Assembly: GCF_001458255.1 (NCBI RefSeq)
Contig: NZ_CYSB01000029.1
Span: 1 to 64,000 of the forward strand
Direction: 5' to 3'
Length of the DNA stretch: 64,000 nt
Source: Thalassovita autumnalis
GTDB lineage: Bacteria; Pseudomonadota; Alphaproteobacteria; Rhodobacterales; Rhodobacteraceae
Below the pieces are notes generated by a model, which had not been told where the DNA came from, ran no database searches, and worked only from the letters and a program-made list of their open reading frames with translations. This document shows, in pieces, positions 17,921 through 27,029 of the stretch. A program made the translations under genes and the position numbers. Position 1 is the first letter of the stretch; the number at the start of each line of letters is the position of its first letter.

Positions 17921-18811
17921 CTATTTCACCAAAATGTGGTCCGGTTTTCCGTCACGACCGACCTGTTCGCCCCAATGACTGGCATTGAGAACATGACCAT
18001 CCGCGCGAACCGCCCGCACTTTGCCAAGGTCAATTTCACCGTAGGTCCAGCCCGGCTGACCCAGTGTACCCTCGGCGATCACGCCGGTTGGTGGGAACCC
18101 TTCATCCGGGGGGCCAAAGACGCCGCCCATGCCGGTGTTGGTCTCCATCCCGGAAATCTCGGGGCGATCCCCGACCAGTGAGGCCATGACCGTCACACAT
18201 TGCCCTTCCAGCGCGCGGGACATGGCACCGATCCGCACCCGCCAGTAACCTTCCAGCCCTTCGGTGCAGGAAGGCACCAGGATCACCTCAGCCCCGGCCT
18301 CAACCAAGGCGCGGCCCAGGAGCGGGAATTCACTGTCATAGCAGGTCAGGATGCCCAGTTTGCCCACCGGTGTGTCGAAGATCTGCAGCGGTTCGCCCCC
18401 TTCGATCGCCCAAGGATCACGTTCGAACCGGGTCATGATCTGCTTATCCTGATAGCTGATCGTGCCTTCGGGCCCAAAGACCGGTGCGCGGTTGACCATG
18501 ACACCGTTTTCAAGAACCGGGGCTGAGCCGCCAACGATGGTCACGCCAAATTCCTGCGCCAAGGCGCTGTGCAATTCGTTGGAGCGCGGCACGTAGTTGG
18601 AGGTCGCCTGCAGGCAGGACGCCGCATTGCTGGAAACCGCGGTGCCATCCAGTGTGGCCAGTTCCAACGCGCCATATTCCGGAAACAGCAGCAGATCGGA
18701 CCCCTGCCCCGCAGCCTCGACCACCCATTCCCGGATTTTTGCCGCGTAACCGTCCCACTGGTCAAAGACCCCCAAAGGGTAGGCCGCGGTGGCAACTTTA
18801 AATCTACTCAT
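17921..18811 (-). CDS. Carbon-nitrogen hydrolase (nitrilase superfamily)
   Basis: A 296-residue cytoplasmic hydrolase. The Glu-Lys-Cys triad is present: LLFPEYGALEL (Glu), SYQDKQIMTRFE (Lys) and GILTCYDSEFPLLGRAL (Cys). It cleaves an amide or nitrile carbon-nitrogen bond; the substrate cannot be read from the sequence. The start at 18811 follows AAGGACGAAAGAG; the open frame continues 54 bases upstream without a better signal. With the GNAT and NTF2-like genes it makes a three-gene set placed between the phosphatase gene and infA. Confidence 0.9.
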   Translation of the reverse strand: MSRFKVATAAYPLGVFDQWDGYAAKIREWVVEAAGQGSDLLLFPEYGALELATLDGTAVSSNAASCLQATSNYVPRSNELHSALAQEFGVTIVGGSAPVLENGVMVNRAPVFGPEGTISYQDKQIMTRFERDPWAIEGGEPLQIFDTPVGKLGILTCYDSEFPLLGRALVEAGAEVILVPSCTEGLEGYWRVRIGAMSRALEGQCVTVMASLVGDRPEISGMETNTGMGGVFGPPDEGFPPTGVIAEGTLGQPGWTYGEIDLGKVRAVRADGHVLNASHWGEQVGRDGKPDHILVK

Positions 18812-18865
18812 CTCTTTCGTCCTTAGTGTCTTAGGCGCCGGAGGGGGCGGACCCGGCGCAGGCAT

Positions 18866-19462
18866 TCACAGGCTTTTCACCCAGACCTGCAAGGGTTTTC
18901 GTGTTTGGCGGGACTCACCCAGATCGGTCCAGTCAAAATGCACCACGGCCCCGGGCATCGGGGCATAACCGCGGCGACGCCAGAACGGGGCCAGATCACG
19001 GGCCCCTTCTGGGCGCATCGGATGATCGTCAGGCCGGATCACCGCGCAGAAGCTGCTGATCCGGCGGCCCAGCCGGCGCGCGTGTGCCTCCCTCAGATCA
19101 AAGAACTGATGGCCAATGCCCAGACCGCGATAATCGGGCAACAAAACCGATTCCGCGCAGTAAAAGATATCGGCCAGATCGGCACCGTCGCCCGTGAACG
19201 CCGCCGCGAAGTCATCCGCGTGATCTTCCATCGGGGTGCCTGTCGCCGCGCCGATTAAACGATCACCGTCAAATGCGCCAACCAAAATGGCATCTGCCGA
19301 ATCGCGGTAGCTTTGCAGATAGCTGCGCTCATATTCCAAACTGCCGTCATACAGATACGGCCAGTCGCGAAACACCTCGATCCGCAACCGTGCCACATCG
19401 TCAAGCGCGGCCTCCAACGCCGCACCGGTCAGGACATCGACCCGGATCGCGGCGCGGCTCAT
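18866..19462 (-). CDS. GNAT family N-acetyltransferase
   Basis: A 198-residue acetyltransferase-fold protein. The acetyl-CoA phosphate-binding loop is LPDYRGLGIGHQFFDLRE, fitting the R/Q-x-x-G-x-G/A rule, and the fold ends with a strand near the C-terminus (VVHFDWTDLGE). Substrate is unknown. The ATG at 19462 overlaps the preceding stop as ATGA, so it is coupled to the NTF2-like gene. Partnership with the hydrolase encoded next (54 bases away) is likely, but the shared pathway is not evident. Confidence 0.85.
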   Translation of the reverse strand: MSRAAIRVDVLTGAALEAALDDVARLRIEVFRDWPYLYDGSLEYERSYLQSYRDSADAILVGAFDGDRLIGAATGTPMEDHADDFAAAFTGDGADLADIFYCAESVLLPDYRGLGIGHQFFDLREAHARRLGRRISSFCAVIRPDDHPMRPEGARDLAPFWRRRGYAPMPGAVVHFDWTDLGESRQTRKPLQVWVKSL

Positions 19463-19854
19463 GCAGCGACCTGTTTGATCCAATCGGCCAGATTGTAATA
19501 GGTGACCACCCGGGTGATCTTACCATTTTCAAGGCTGAAGAACGATCCAGCCGGTAAACGGTAGGTCTGGCCCTTGGCTTTGGGCAGGCCGGCATCGGTT
19601 TCCAGGTAGGTGCCGTTCACCGTGTATTCCGCCGCAGCGCGGGTGCCTGCCGCGGCCTCAAAGATCACCAGATCCGTCAATTCTTCGCGGTAGCAACGTG
19701 ACATATGGGCACAAAATTCGCCAAAGGCCGCTTTGCCCTGCCTCACCTGCCCCTCATTCACATGATGGGCCACATCTTCGGCCAGGCAGTCCAGCATGCC
19801 GTCAATATCCCCGGCGTTGAAGGCGGCGAAATAGGCGCGAATCGTGTCACTCAT
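19459..19854 (-). CDS. NTF2-like / ketosteroid isomerase-related protein
   Basis: A 131-residue small alpha-beta cone-fold protein. The pattern IRAYFAAFNAGDIDGMLDCLAEDVAHHVNEG at the start and GKITRVVTYYNLADWIKQV at the end is typical of SnoaL/NTF2-like proteins. These bind small hydrophobic molecules or act as isomerases or hydrolases; no specific activity can be assigned. I placed the start at 19854; the frame continues upstream into the phosphatase gene. The ribosome site is weak. Confidence 0.85.
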   Translation of the reverse strand: MSDTIRAYFAAFNAGDIDGMLDCLAEDVAHHVNEGQVRQGKAAFGEFCAHMSRCYREELTDLVIFEAAAGTRAAAEYTVNGTYLETDAGLPKAKGQTYRLPAGSFFSLENGKITRVVTYYNLADWIKQVAA

Positions 19855-19897
19855 ATCTTGGTCTTTCCATATTGATCTGCTGGGATACTTGCCGCGA

Positions 19898-20368
19898 TCA
19901 TACGCCGTCGCGCGGTGGTCCCCAGCGGGCAATCAGACGGTTCACGATCTGATCGCGACTATGGCGGTAGGCATCCAGCTTCTGATCGCGGTTCTCGCCC
20001 AGACCCGCCGGATCGTCGATCGGCCAGTATTCCACATCCAGATGGAACACCCGGGTCAGCTCCTCGGCCTGGGCCTTGCTGGTTGGGGTCAGGGCCACAA
20101 TCAGATCGAAGGAGGACAGATGATCACCATATTCATGCAGCTCCTCAAAGCCGCGCGACTGATGGCGCGCCAGTTCGACCCCCAGTTCATCGCAGACCGC
20201 AATGGCAAAACCGTCAATATCCAAATCGCCCCTGACACCGGCTGACTGCACGTAAGTGCCGGTGCCATAGAATTTTTTCATGATGCCCTCCGCCATGGGG
20301 GAGCGCACCGAATTATGGTCGCAGCAGAAGAGAACAGACTGGGGAAGCGTCTCAACCAATGCGCTCAT
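19898..20368 (-). CDS. Low-molecular-weight phosphatase / ArsC-like protein
   Basis: A 156-residue protein with the phosphate loop C16-x5-R22 (FCCDHNSVRSPMAEG) and a later WPIDDPAG aspartate pair that supplies the general acid. The loop resembles the thioredoxin-linked arsenate reductases (xNSARSQMAEG) as much as true tyrosine phosphatases, so either activity is possible. Its ATG overlaps the UPF0262 stop as ATGA. In this lineage the gene regularly sits between UPF0262 and infA, which suggests a housekeeping role rather than arsenic resistance. Confidence 0.88.
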   Translation of the reverse strand: MSALVETLPQSVLFCCDHNSVRSPMAEGIMKKFYGTGTYVQSAGVRGDLDIDGFAIAVCDELGVELARHQSRGFEELHEYGDHLSSFDLIVALTPTSKAQAEELTRVFHLDVEYWPIDDPAGLGENRDQKLDAYRHSRDQIVNRLIARWGPPRDGV

Positions 20369-20844
20369 CCTCCGAAATGCAGGACGCAGATGAGGGTGAA
20401 CAGACGGCGCGCAGTGTCCAGATCGATCTCGGCCTTGCCCTCCAGCCGTTCCTGCAGGATACGCGCGCCCTCATTGTGGATGCCGCGACGGGCCATATCG
20501 ATGGTCTCGATCTGGCTGGGCGGCATGTTTTTCACCGCGTCAAAGTAGCTTTCGCAGATGGCCCAGTAATCCTTGACCACCTGACGAAAGGGCGACAGCG
20601 ACAAATGGAATTCCGCCGCCTTCTGCGCATCCTCGGTGTTGATATCAAAGACCAGCCGTTTGTCCTTGATCGACAGATCCAGATGATAAGGGCCGACCGG
20701 CACCTCACGGTCCGCACGCGCCGGTAAGGCAAAGCTGTTGTCCTCCAAGAGGTCAAACATCGCCACCTTCCGCTCCTGCTCAATCTCCGGCGTGGGCGGC
20801 GGCAGGTTGCGATCATCCAGCGCAATATGGCTGATCCGGGACAT
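20365..20844 (-). CDS. UPF0262 family protein
   Basis: A 159-residue conserved protein of unknown function found next to hisD in many alphaproteobacteria. The start MSRISHIALDDRNLPPPTPEIEQER and the end DTARRLFTLICVLHFGG are characteristic. I chose the ATG at 20844 because AAGGAAGAG precedes it; an ATG at 20862 lacks a ribosome site and would overlap hisD by 8 bases. It has no signal peptide or membrane segment. Confidence 0.9.
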   Translation of the reverse strand: MSRISHIALDDRNLPPPTPEIEQERKVAMFDLLEDNSFALPARADREVPVGPYHLDLSIKDKRLVFDINTEDAQKAAEFHLSLSPFRQVVKDYWAICESYFDAVKNMPPSQIETIDMARRGIHNEGARILQERLEGKAEIDLDTARRLFTLICVLHFGG

Positions 20845-20854
20845 GGGCTCTTCC

Positions 20855-22156
20855 TTACTCATTCAATGCGTCAAGGCGGGCGCGAACAGACAGGCCGTGC
20901 GCCTCCAGACTTTCCGAGATTGCCAGCGTTTCCGCCGCAGGTCCAATAGCTTGCAGCGCTGCAGGCGTCATTTTTGCCAAAGTGGTGCGTTTGACAAAGT
21001 CCATCACGCTGAGGCCGCTGGAAAAACGGGCAGAGCGGGCGGTGGGCAGAACGTGGTTCGGGCCACCGATATAGTCACCAATGGCTTCCGGCGTCCAACC
21101 GCCCAGGAAAATCGCACCGGCATGGGTGATCTTCGCCGCCAATGCGTCTGGATCCTCCACACACAGCTCCAGATGTTCGGGGGCCACGCGGTTTGAGAGC
21201 GCCGCCGCCTGATCCAGGTCCTCAACCAGCACCACGGCGCCGTAGTCCTGCCAAGAGGCGCCCGCGATGGCGCGGCGTTCCAGCGTTTCCAGGTGTTTTT
21301 CCACCGCGGCCACCACAGCATCGGCCATCGCCTGGCTGTCGGTGATCAGGATCGACTGAGCGCTTTCGTCATGTTCGGCCTGGCTCAGCAGATCCAGCGC
21401 GATCCAATCCGGATTGGCATGTTGATCGGCGATCACCAGAATCTCAGACGGGCCGGCGATCATGTCGATGCCCACCTTGCCAAAGACCCGGCGTTTGGCA
21501 GCCGCCACAAAGGCGTTGCCCGGGCCGGTGATCTTATCCACCGGCGGAATGCTTTCCGTGCCATAGGCCAATGCCGCCACCGCCTGCGCGCCACCGATGC
21601 GGTAAATCTCATCCACACCTGCCAGCTGCGCCGCCAGCAGAACCAGCGGATTGGCCACACCATCCGGGGTGGGCACCACAATAGCCAGCCGTTCCACACC
21701 GGCAACCTTGGCCGGGATTGCATTCATCAGGACCGAAGACGGATAGGAGGCCAGACCGCCGGGCACATAAAGCCCCGCCGCAGAAACCGGCGTCCACCGC
21801 CAGCCCAGCTGCGCGCCGGTCTCTTCTTCCCACAGCATATCTTCGGGCAGCTGTTTGGCGTGATAGGCCCGGATCCGCTCCGCCGCGAGTTCCAGCGCCG
21901 CACGCTCCGCGTCTGAGACCTGCGCGACCAGCGCTGCGATCTCACCCTCCGAGAAGCGCAGGGTATCCGGGGTCAGCTCCAGCCGGTCAAACTTGGCCGT
22001 CAGCTCAATAACCGCGGCATCGCCACGGGTGCGCACATCATGGATAATGCCGGCAACAACCTCATCAACATCGGGGCTGTCTTCGCGTTTGGCGCTCAGC
22101 AACGCGGTGAAGTCTGCATCAAAATCTGCGGCTTGGGTGTTCAGAAATACAGGCAT
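20855..22156 (-). CDS. hisD: Histidinol dehydrogenase
   Basis: A 433-residue enzyme of normal length that oxidises L-histidinol to L-histidine in two NAD-dependent steps. The zinc and catalytic residues are in recognisable blocks: [12 protein letters not shown] (Gln and His ligands), [15 protein letters not shown] (catalytic Glu-His), [13 protein letters not shown] (Asp ligand) and [19 protein letters not shown] (C-terminal His ligand). The ribosome site GGAGGG precedes the ATG. It heads the hisD-UPF0262-phosphatase group. No other his genes are in the window. Confidence 0.97.
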   Translation of the reverse strand: MPVFLNTQAADFDADFTALLSAKREDSPDVDEVVAGIIHDVRTRGDAAVIELTAKFDRLELTPDTLRFSEGEIAALVAQVSDAERAALELAAERIRAYHAKQLPEDMLWEEETGAQLGWRWTPVSAAGLYVPGGLASYPSSVLMNAIPAKVAGVERLAIVVPTPDGVANPLVLLAAQLAGVDEIYRIGGAQAVAALAYGTESIPPVDKITGPGNAFVAAAKRRVFGKVGIDMIAGPSEILVIADQHANPDWIALDLLSQAEHDESAQSILITDSQAMADAVVAAVEKHLETLERRAIAGASWQDYGAVVLVEDLDQAAALSNRVAPEHLELCVEDPDALAAKITHAGAIFLGGWTPEAIGDYIGGPNHVLPTARSARFSSGLSVMDFVKRTTLAKMTPAALQAIGPAAETLAISESLEAHGLSVRARLDALNE

Positions 22157-22333
22157 GGTCCCTCCGGCTCTTGCAAATTGACATACAAGGGTGTGCGGCG
22201 GGCCTCAAGCGCTGGTCGCCGCACGGGGCAGGAACCTTCGCGTCATGTGGTCACAGCGCGGCATCCTACGGCAGCGCGCCCCTTGGCAGCAGGTCACAAA
22301 ACCCTAGCTATCAGCCAGGAGAGGAGCCGAGCC

Positions 22334-22570
22334 ATGACCCTACAGGAAAAACGCAAAGATCTGGACGTTGAGCGCCAAAAGCGCCTGCTGACCCGTCTGG
22401 TGGAGGAACTCAGCCGCTCAGACCCCGAGCTTTATTACCGTTCCACCAGTGAGGTGGCGGCGCAAATCGAAGGGCTAATTGGCAAGGCAGGCCGGCTGAG
22501 CCTTGAGGACCGCCAATTGCTGATGCGCCTCAGCCGTCGTGACATTGAGGTGTTGCTGAGCCTGCATTGA
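22334..22570 (+). CDS. Small conserved-looking protein of unknown function
   Basis: A 78-residue, highly charged, helical protein (MTLQEKRKDLDVERQKRLLTR at the start, LSRRDIEVLLSLH at the end). The ATG at 22334 follows AGGAGAGGAG, a strong ribosome site, and codon use looks normal for the region. It reads against hisD and DUF2948 on either side and has no operon partner. I do not recognise the family. Confidence 0.7.
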   Translation: MTLQEKRKDLDVERQKRLLTRLVEELSRSDPELYYRSTSEVAAQIEGLIGKAGRLSLEDRQLLMRLSRRDIEVLLSLH

Positions 22571-22743
22571 GGGCGTCAACCCGTGCCGGGCCAGACCCTG
22601 GGTGGACGCATACAAGGCCAGAACGATAGTAGGCCACCACATCCTTACAAAACACCGCTTTGTCGCAAGACATTGCAAAACCGCCCTCCCATGGGGAGGG
22701 TCGACCGCGGCGCTGGCTGATGCGCCCGCTGGACCAGCGCAAC

Positions 22744-22766
22744 AAAAAGGGCGCCGCAGCGCCCTT
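22744..22766 (-). terminator. Terminator of the murA-DUF2948 operon
   Basis: An 8-bp GC-rich stem (22747-22754 with 22759-22766) with a 4-base loop and TTTTT on the minus strand lies just past the DUF2948 stop. A second perfect hairpin, CCCTCCC/GGGAGGG at 22684-22700, follows without a T-run. Confidence 0.85.
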
Positions 22767-22771
22767 CCCGA

Positions 22772-23245
22772 TCAACTCAGATCATGTTCCGGCGCCTTGC
22801 CCGAGGGCGCCCGGTAGGGCCGGGTCACATCCCGCAGCGACACCTCCAGCGCCTCAACCGTCAGCCGGATCGCCCCATCGCCGGCCAGCACCAGCTCCAA
22901 CGCGCCATCAGCGTCTTCGCCCGGCTGCCAGTCAATCGACAGGAGCGACAGAATGATATCTTTGTCTTTGCGATCAATCCCTTGCGAGGACACGCCTTGC
23001 ACATTGTCAATCACCAGAACGGATTGCACCCGCTCCGCGCCGTGACGCTTCAGGCCCTCATCTTCCCAGCGAAACCGGTTGAGCAGCAGGGCAAAGCGCC
23101 GCTCGGACGCCTGCCAGCGCATTTCGCTGACGGGGAACACCGCATCCTGCACCAAGGCCGACAAGACCTTCAGATCTTCGCCATCAAAGGCACCCAGGTT
23201 CAGTGGCTTTTCCTGTCCGTCTTCGAAACGCGCATCATCCTCCAT
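22772..23245 (-). CDS. DUF2948 family protein
   Basis: A 157-residue cytoplasmic protein of the DUF2948 type, which usually lies between murA and hisD in alphaproteobacteria. Recognisable stretches are LNLGAFDGEDLKVLSALVQDAV, RRFALLLNRFRWE and GALELVLAGDGAIRLTVEALE. Function is unknown. Its ATG overlaps the murA stop by one base (TGATG), so it is co-translated with murA. Confidence 0.9.
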   Translation of the reverse strand: MEDDARFEDGQEKPLNLGAFDGEDLKVLSALVQDAVFPVSEMRWQASERRFALLLNRFRWEDEGLKRHGAERVQSVLVIDNVQGVSSQGIDRKDKDIILSLLSIDWQPGEDADGALELVLAGDGAIRLTVEALEVSLRDVTRPYRAPSGKAPEHDLS

Positions 23246-24510
23246 CAGCTTTTCACCCGCTCAATCTTGGCCCCCAAGGCACCCAGTTTCTCTTCGACCC
23301 GTTCATAGCCGCGATCCAGATGATAGACGCGATTGACGATGGTTTCACCCTCTGCCGCCAGACCCGCCAGAATCAGCGAGATCGAGGCGCGCAGATCGGT
23401 CGCCATCACTGGCGCCCCTTTCAGGCGTTCCACCCCGTGCACGGTGGCGGTGCCGCCCTGCACTTCGATCGAGGCCCCCATGCGCATCAGTTCCGGCGCA
23501 TGCATAAAGCGGTTTTCAAAGATCTTCTCTTCCAGAACCGCGGTGCCCTCAGCGGTACACATCAGCGCCATCATCTGCGCCTGCAGGTCAGTGGGGAAGC
23601 CGGGGAAAGGTTCGGTCACCACATCGACCGCCTTCACACGGCCGTTCTTGCGCGCCACCTTCAGGCCCTTTTCGGTTTCCTCAACCGAAATGCCAGCCGC
23701 GTCCAGCTTTTCACAGAAAGCTTCCAGCAGATCGATTCGCCCGCCCAGCAGCTCCACCTCACCGCCGCAGATCGCTGGGGCCAGCATATAGGTGCCCAAT
23801 TCGATTCGGTCGGTGACCACCGGATGGGTGGCGCCATGCAGTCGGTCCACACCCTGAATGGTGATGGTCGATGTACCCTCGCCCTCAATCTGTGCACCCA
23901 TTTTGCGCAGGCAATGCACCAGATCCACGATCTCAGGCTCGCGGGCTGCGTTTTTCAGCACGGTGGTGCCTTTCGCCAGCGTCGCTGCCATTACCACGTT
24001 TTCCGTCGCCCCAACCGAGGCGAATCGCAGCTCATGCGTCGCGCCCTTCAGGCCACCGGGGGCTTTGGCATGCAGGTAGCCGTCTTTCAGCTCAATCTCA
24101 GCACCCAGCGCTTCCAGCGCGGTGATGTGAATATCCATCGGACGCGCGCCAATGGCACAGCCCCCAGGCAGCGACACTACCGCCTCATGTTCGCGCGCCA
24201 GCAAAGGCCCCAGAACAAGGTTCGACGCACGCATTTTACGCACGATTTCATAGTCTGCCTTGGTGGTTGCAATGGTGTGGCTCGACATCGCCAACACCTG
24301 CCCATCCTGCATCGAGGTCACTTCCGCCCCCAGCGAGCGCAACAGTTCCGACATGGTTTTAATGTCTGAAAGACGCGGCGCATTGGTCAGCGTCAGCGGC
24401 TCATCACTCAGCAGCGTCGCCGGCATCAGCGTCAGACAGGCGTTTTTTGCCCCAGCAATGGGAATCGTGCCGTTCAGCGGGCCGTTGCCCGTTACAATAA
24501 TGGAATCCAT
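23245..24510 (-). CDS. murA: UDP-N-acetylglucosamine 1-carboxyvinyltransferase
   Basis: A 421-residue enzyme of normal length for the first committed step of peptidoglycan synthesis, transferring enolpyruvate from PEP to UDP-GlcNAc. The N-terminal [19 protein letters not shown] and the loop [15 protein letters not shown] are diagnostic; the cysteine in the loop is the residue alkylated by fosfomycin, so the enzyme should be sensitive to that drug. The start at 24510 overlaps the upstream stop (TGATG); a TTG one codon earlier is possible. A FosX-type gene occurs at 37.4 kb in the same window. Confidence 0.97.
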   Translation of the reverse strand: MDSIIVTGNGPLNGTIPIAGAKNACLTLMPATLLSDEPLTLTNAPRLSDIKTMSELLRSLGAEVTSMQDGQVLAMSSHTIATTKADYEIVRKMRASNLVLGPLLAREHEAVVSLPGGCAIGARPMDIHITALEALGAEIELKDGYLHAKAPGGLKGATHELRFASVGATENVVMAATLAKGTTVLKNAAREPEIVDLVHCLRKMGAQIEGEGTSTITIQGVDRLHGATHPVVTDRIELGTYMLAPAICGGEVELLGGRIDLLEAFCEKLDAAGISVEETEKGLKVARKNGRVKAVDVVTEPFPGFPTDLQAQMMALMCTAEGTAVLEEKIFENRFMHAPELMRMGASIEVQGGTATVHGVERLKGAPVMATDLRASISLILAGLAAEGETIVNRVYHLDRGYERVEEKLGALGAKIERVKS

Positions 24511-24722
24511 CAATCCTGCCCTTTATCCGTTTTTCTTGCGCCCCGATGGGCCTGACCACTGAACCGCGCCTGTGGTTCTGCGCCCTCCACCTCAACCGAA
24601 GAGGAGCGTGCCCTTGCCTGTGACTTCCGACGAGCCATATTGGCCTTCAGCGCGGCCTTCAATCGGTCCTCGCGCGCGTCAGGTTTTTTAGGCTGTTTCT
24701 TGCTGTTTGAATTCTCGCTCAT
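24510..24722 (-). CDS. Small basic protein upstream of murA
   Basis: A 70-residue, strongly basic, low-complexity protein ([34 protein letters not shown]) with no hydrophobic segment. It is coupled to murA by a one-base TGATG overlap, which supports its being translated. The family is unknown to me; the charge suggests nucleic acid or ribosome contact, but this is only inference. The ribosome site is weak. Confidence 0.65.
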   Translation of the reverse strand: MSENSNSKKQPKKPDAREDRLKAALKANMARRKSQARARSSSVEVEGAEPQARFSGQAHRGARKTDKGQD

Positions 24723-24837
24723 GAAAGTTTCTTACATGAGGGCGAAAAAACCGTCCACTACCCCCTTGCGCCCGGATTCTTGTTTGGCTAAACACCGCCA
24801 CACAGTCGAGACCGGCGACGGAACGACTGCAAACGGC

Positions 24838-24912
<75 letters not shown>

Positions 24913-25044
24913 TCTTCACCCCAGATAGTCTGTGTGTGGCTCCAATTAGAGCGTCTTTGTGCCCCTGCGTCCTACCGTGGTCCTCCGGCTTGCGGGTTAT
25001 GGCTCTGCGGCTTAGCCTCATCAGGGGTTTAGGGAGGAGAGGCC

Positions 25045-26205
25045 ATGACACCGTTTGCATTCAACACCACCAAATCTGTGGTTTTTGAAACCGGCGCTGC
25101 GGCGCGGATGGCTGAGGTTGCGGGCGCAACGTTGGGCAAAACGGTGTTGCTGATCACCGATTCTGGTCTGCGCAAACTGGGGCTGTTGGATCCGGCGCTG
25201 CATTCGCTCACCGATGCCGGTCATGAGGTGGTGGTGTTTGACGGGGTGGAGGCTGACCCCTCCCGCGAGACTTTGGAACAGGCGGTTGAGGTGGGGCGCA
25301 CTATCGGCGCCACAGGCGTTCTGGGATTCGGCGGCGGCTCACCGATGGATGTGGCCAAGCTGACGGCGCTGCTCTTGGGATCGGACGAGGATCTGGACAG
25401 CGCCTGGGGTGTGGCCCAGGCCAAAGGGCCCCGATTGCCCTTGGTACTGGTGCCAACCACGGCCGGCACCGGGTCTGAGGTGACACCTGTGGCCATCATC
25501 ACCGTCGGTGTTGAGGAAAAGCGCGGAGTCTCCTCCCCCATCATCCTGCCTGACATTGCTATTCTGGATGCGGACCTGACCCGCGGGTTGCCGCCCCATA
25601 TCACCGCGGCCACCGGGGTGGATGCGATGGTGCACGCGATTGAGGCCTATGCCTCAACCTCCGCCAACAACAATCCTATGTCCCAGCTGTTGGCGCGCGA
25701 AGCGCTGCGGCTGCTGGGGGCCAATATCGAAACCGCGGTGTTTGAGGGCGCCAATGCCGCGGCGCGCGGCGCCATGTTGCTGGGCTCCATGCTGGCCGGT
25801 CAGGCCTTTGCCAATTCACCCGTGGCGGCGGTGCATGCGCTTGCCTATCCAATCGGCGGCACCTTCCATATTCCGCATGGTCTGTCCAACGCGCTGGTGT
25901 TGCCGCATGTGCTGCGGTTCAACGCACCAGAGGCCCATGCCGTATATGCTGAAATCGCGGCAGATGCCTTTCCGCATCTGGCAGAGGTAGAGGGCAGCCA
26001 GGCCCGCTGCGCGGCCTTTATCGAAGCCTTGGAAAATCTGGCGGAAACGCTGGGCATGCAGACCCGGTTGCGTGATGTGGGTATACCCGAAAGCGCCCTG
26101 GCCAAGATGGCAGAGGATGCGATGCTGCAGCAGCGCCTGCTGGTCAACAACCCCCGTAGCGTGAGCGAGGCAGATGCCCTCGCCATCTACCGGGCCGCTT
26201 GGTAA
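25045..26205 (+). CDS. Iron-containing (group III) alcohol dehydrogenase
   Basis: A 386-residue enzyme. The NAD-binding loop is GFGGGSPMDVAK, and PTTAGTGSEVTPVAII is conserved in the family. The metal site is formed by the aspartate and histidine of GVDAMVHAIEAY and the histidines of AVHALAYPIGGTFHIPHG. It oxidises a primary alcohol or reduces the aldehyde; the exact substrate is not evident. GGGAGGAGAGG gives a strong ribosome site. A thioesterase gene follows 10 bases on, so the two form an operon. Confidence 0.92.
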   Translation: MTPFAFNTTKSVVFETGAAARMAEVAGATLGKTVLLITDSGLRKLGLLDPALHSLTDAGHEVVVFDGVEADPSRETLEQAVEVGRTIGATGVLGFGGGSPMDVAKLTALLLGSDEDLDSAWGVAQAKGPRLPLVLVPTTAGTGSEVTPVAIITVGVEEKRGVSSPIILPDIAILDADLTRGLPPHITAATGVDAMVHAIEAYASTSANNNPMSQLLAREALRLLGANIETAVFEGANAAARGAMLLGSMLAGQAFANSPVAAVHALAYPIGGTFHIPHGLSNALVLPHVLRFNAPEAHAVYAEIAADAFPHLAEVEGSQARCAAFIEALENLAETLGMQTRLRDVGIPESALAKMAEDAMLQQRLLVNNPRSVSEADALAIYRAAW

Positions 26206-26215
26206 GGGGCGCCGC

Positions 26216-26656
26216 ATGAGTGAGAAAACGTCCCCGACCCGCCGCGCCGATTATGTGGATTTCTACCCGCTGCAAACCCGCTGGAATGATAATGACTGCT
26301 ATGGCCACATGAACAACGTGGTGCATTACGCGCTGTTTGACACTGCGGTGAACGGCTGGCTGATGGAGCGTGGCCTGCTGGATCCGCGCAGTTCGGAAAC
26401 CTTTGGACTGGTGGTGGAAACCGGCTGCAAATATTTCGCTGAGATGGGGTTTCCGGATCGGGTCACCGCTGGGCTGCGGGTGGCGCATCTGGGCAGCAGC
26501 TCGATCCGGTATGAGCTGGGGCTGTTTCGCAACGACGAAGATCAGGCCTCGGCCGAGGGGACCTTTGTGCATGTCTATGTCAACCGCGACAGCCGCCGCC
26601 CCAGCCCGATCGAAGGCGAACGTCGCGCCGCGTTTCAGGCCCTGATGCGCCCGTAA
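26216..26656 (+). CDS. Acyl-CoA thioesterase (4HBT hotdog family)
   Basis: A 146-residue hotdog-fold protein. The segment TRWNDNDCYGHMNNVVHYALFDTAVNGWL is the 4-hydroxybenzoyl-CoA thioesterase-type signature with its catalytic aspartate. It should release a free acid from an acyl-CoA. I chose the ATG at 26216 after AAGGGGCG; the frame extends back into the dehydrogenase gene. The pair dehydrogenase plus thioesterase suggests handling of alcohols, aldehydes and acyl-CoA of one substrate, but which one is unknown. Confidence 0.88.
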   Translation: MSEKTSPTRRADYVDFYPLQTRWNDNDCYGHMNNVVHYALFDTAVNGWLMERGLLDPRSSETFGLVVETGCKYFAEMGFPDRVTAGLRVAHLGSSSIRYELGLFRNDEDQASAEGTFVHVYVNRDSRRPSPIEGERRAAFQALMRP

Positions 26657-26798
26657 CCGGGCCATCCCCCTTGGTATTCAGGTCGCTTGACCGCAAAACA
26701 CAGGCAATGTTACCGCTAGGGCAGCCGAGCGGCAGATTTCATGCCGCAGGCTGATTCCAACAGTAGACGTTCTGCGAGGCATCCTGCGATGGGCCGTT

Positions 26799-27029
26799 AT
26801 GGCGCGTTTTGAGCAAGAGTTGAAATGGCTGGCGCTTGCGCTTGGGCTGGCCTCGACCCTGGCACTGGTCAATGCATGGCATCCCTGGCCCATGGTGCTG
26901 GGCCTGCCCTTCTGCCTGCTTTGGGCCTATTTCGGCTGGCTGCGCACGGAACCTCAGCTGAAATACATCAACATCGTGTTCAGCGGCCTCTATGTGTACG
27001 GATTGGTGAAGTATTTCCTGCCGGCCTGA
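26799..27029 (+). CDS. Small two-helix membrane protein
   Basis: A 76-residue protein with two hydrophobic segments (residues about 9-25 and 31-48) and a third weaker one near the end. Its start ELKWLALALGLASTLALVNAWHPWPM resembles small DUF6552-like proteins of Rhodobacterales, but I cannot confirm that. The last 50 bases overlap the end of the convergent AarF-type gene. The ribosome site (GATGGG) is modest. Confidence 0.6.
   Translation: MARFEQELKWLALALGLASTLALVNAWHPWPMVLGLPFCLLWAYFGWLRTEPQLKYINIVFSGLYVYGLVKYFLPA

Noticed and set aside
23203-24369. 388-codon open frame opposite murA
   Set aside because: Antisense shadow of a certain gene, with His- and Gln-rich, motif-free translation.
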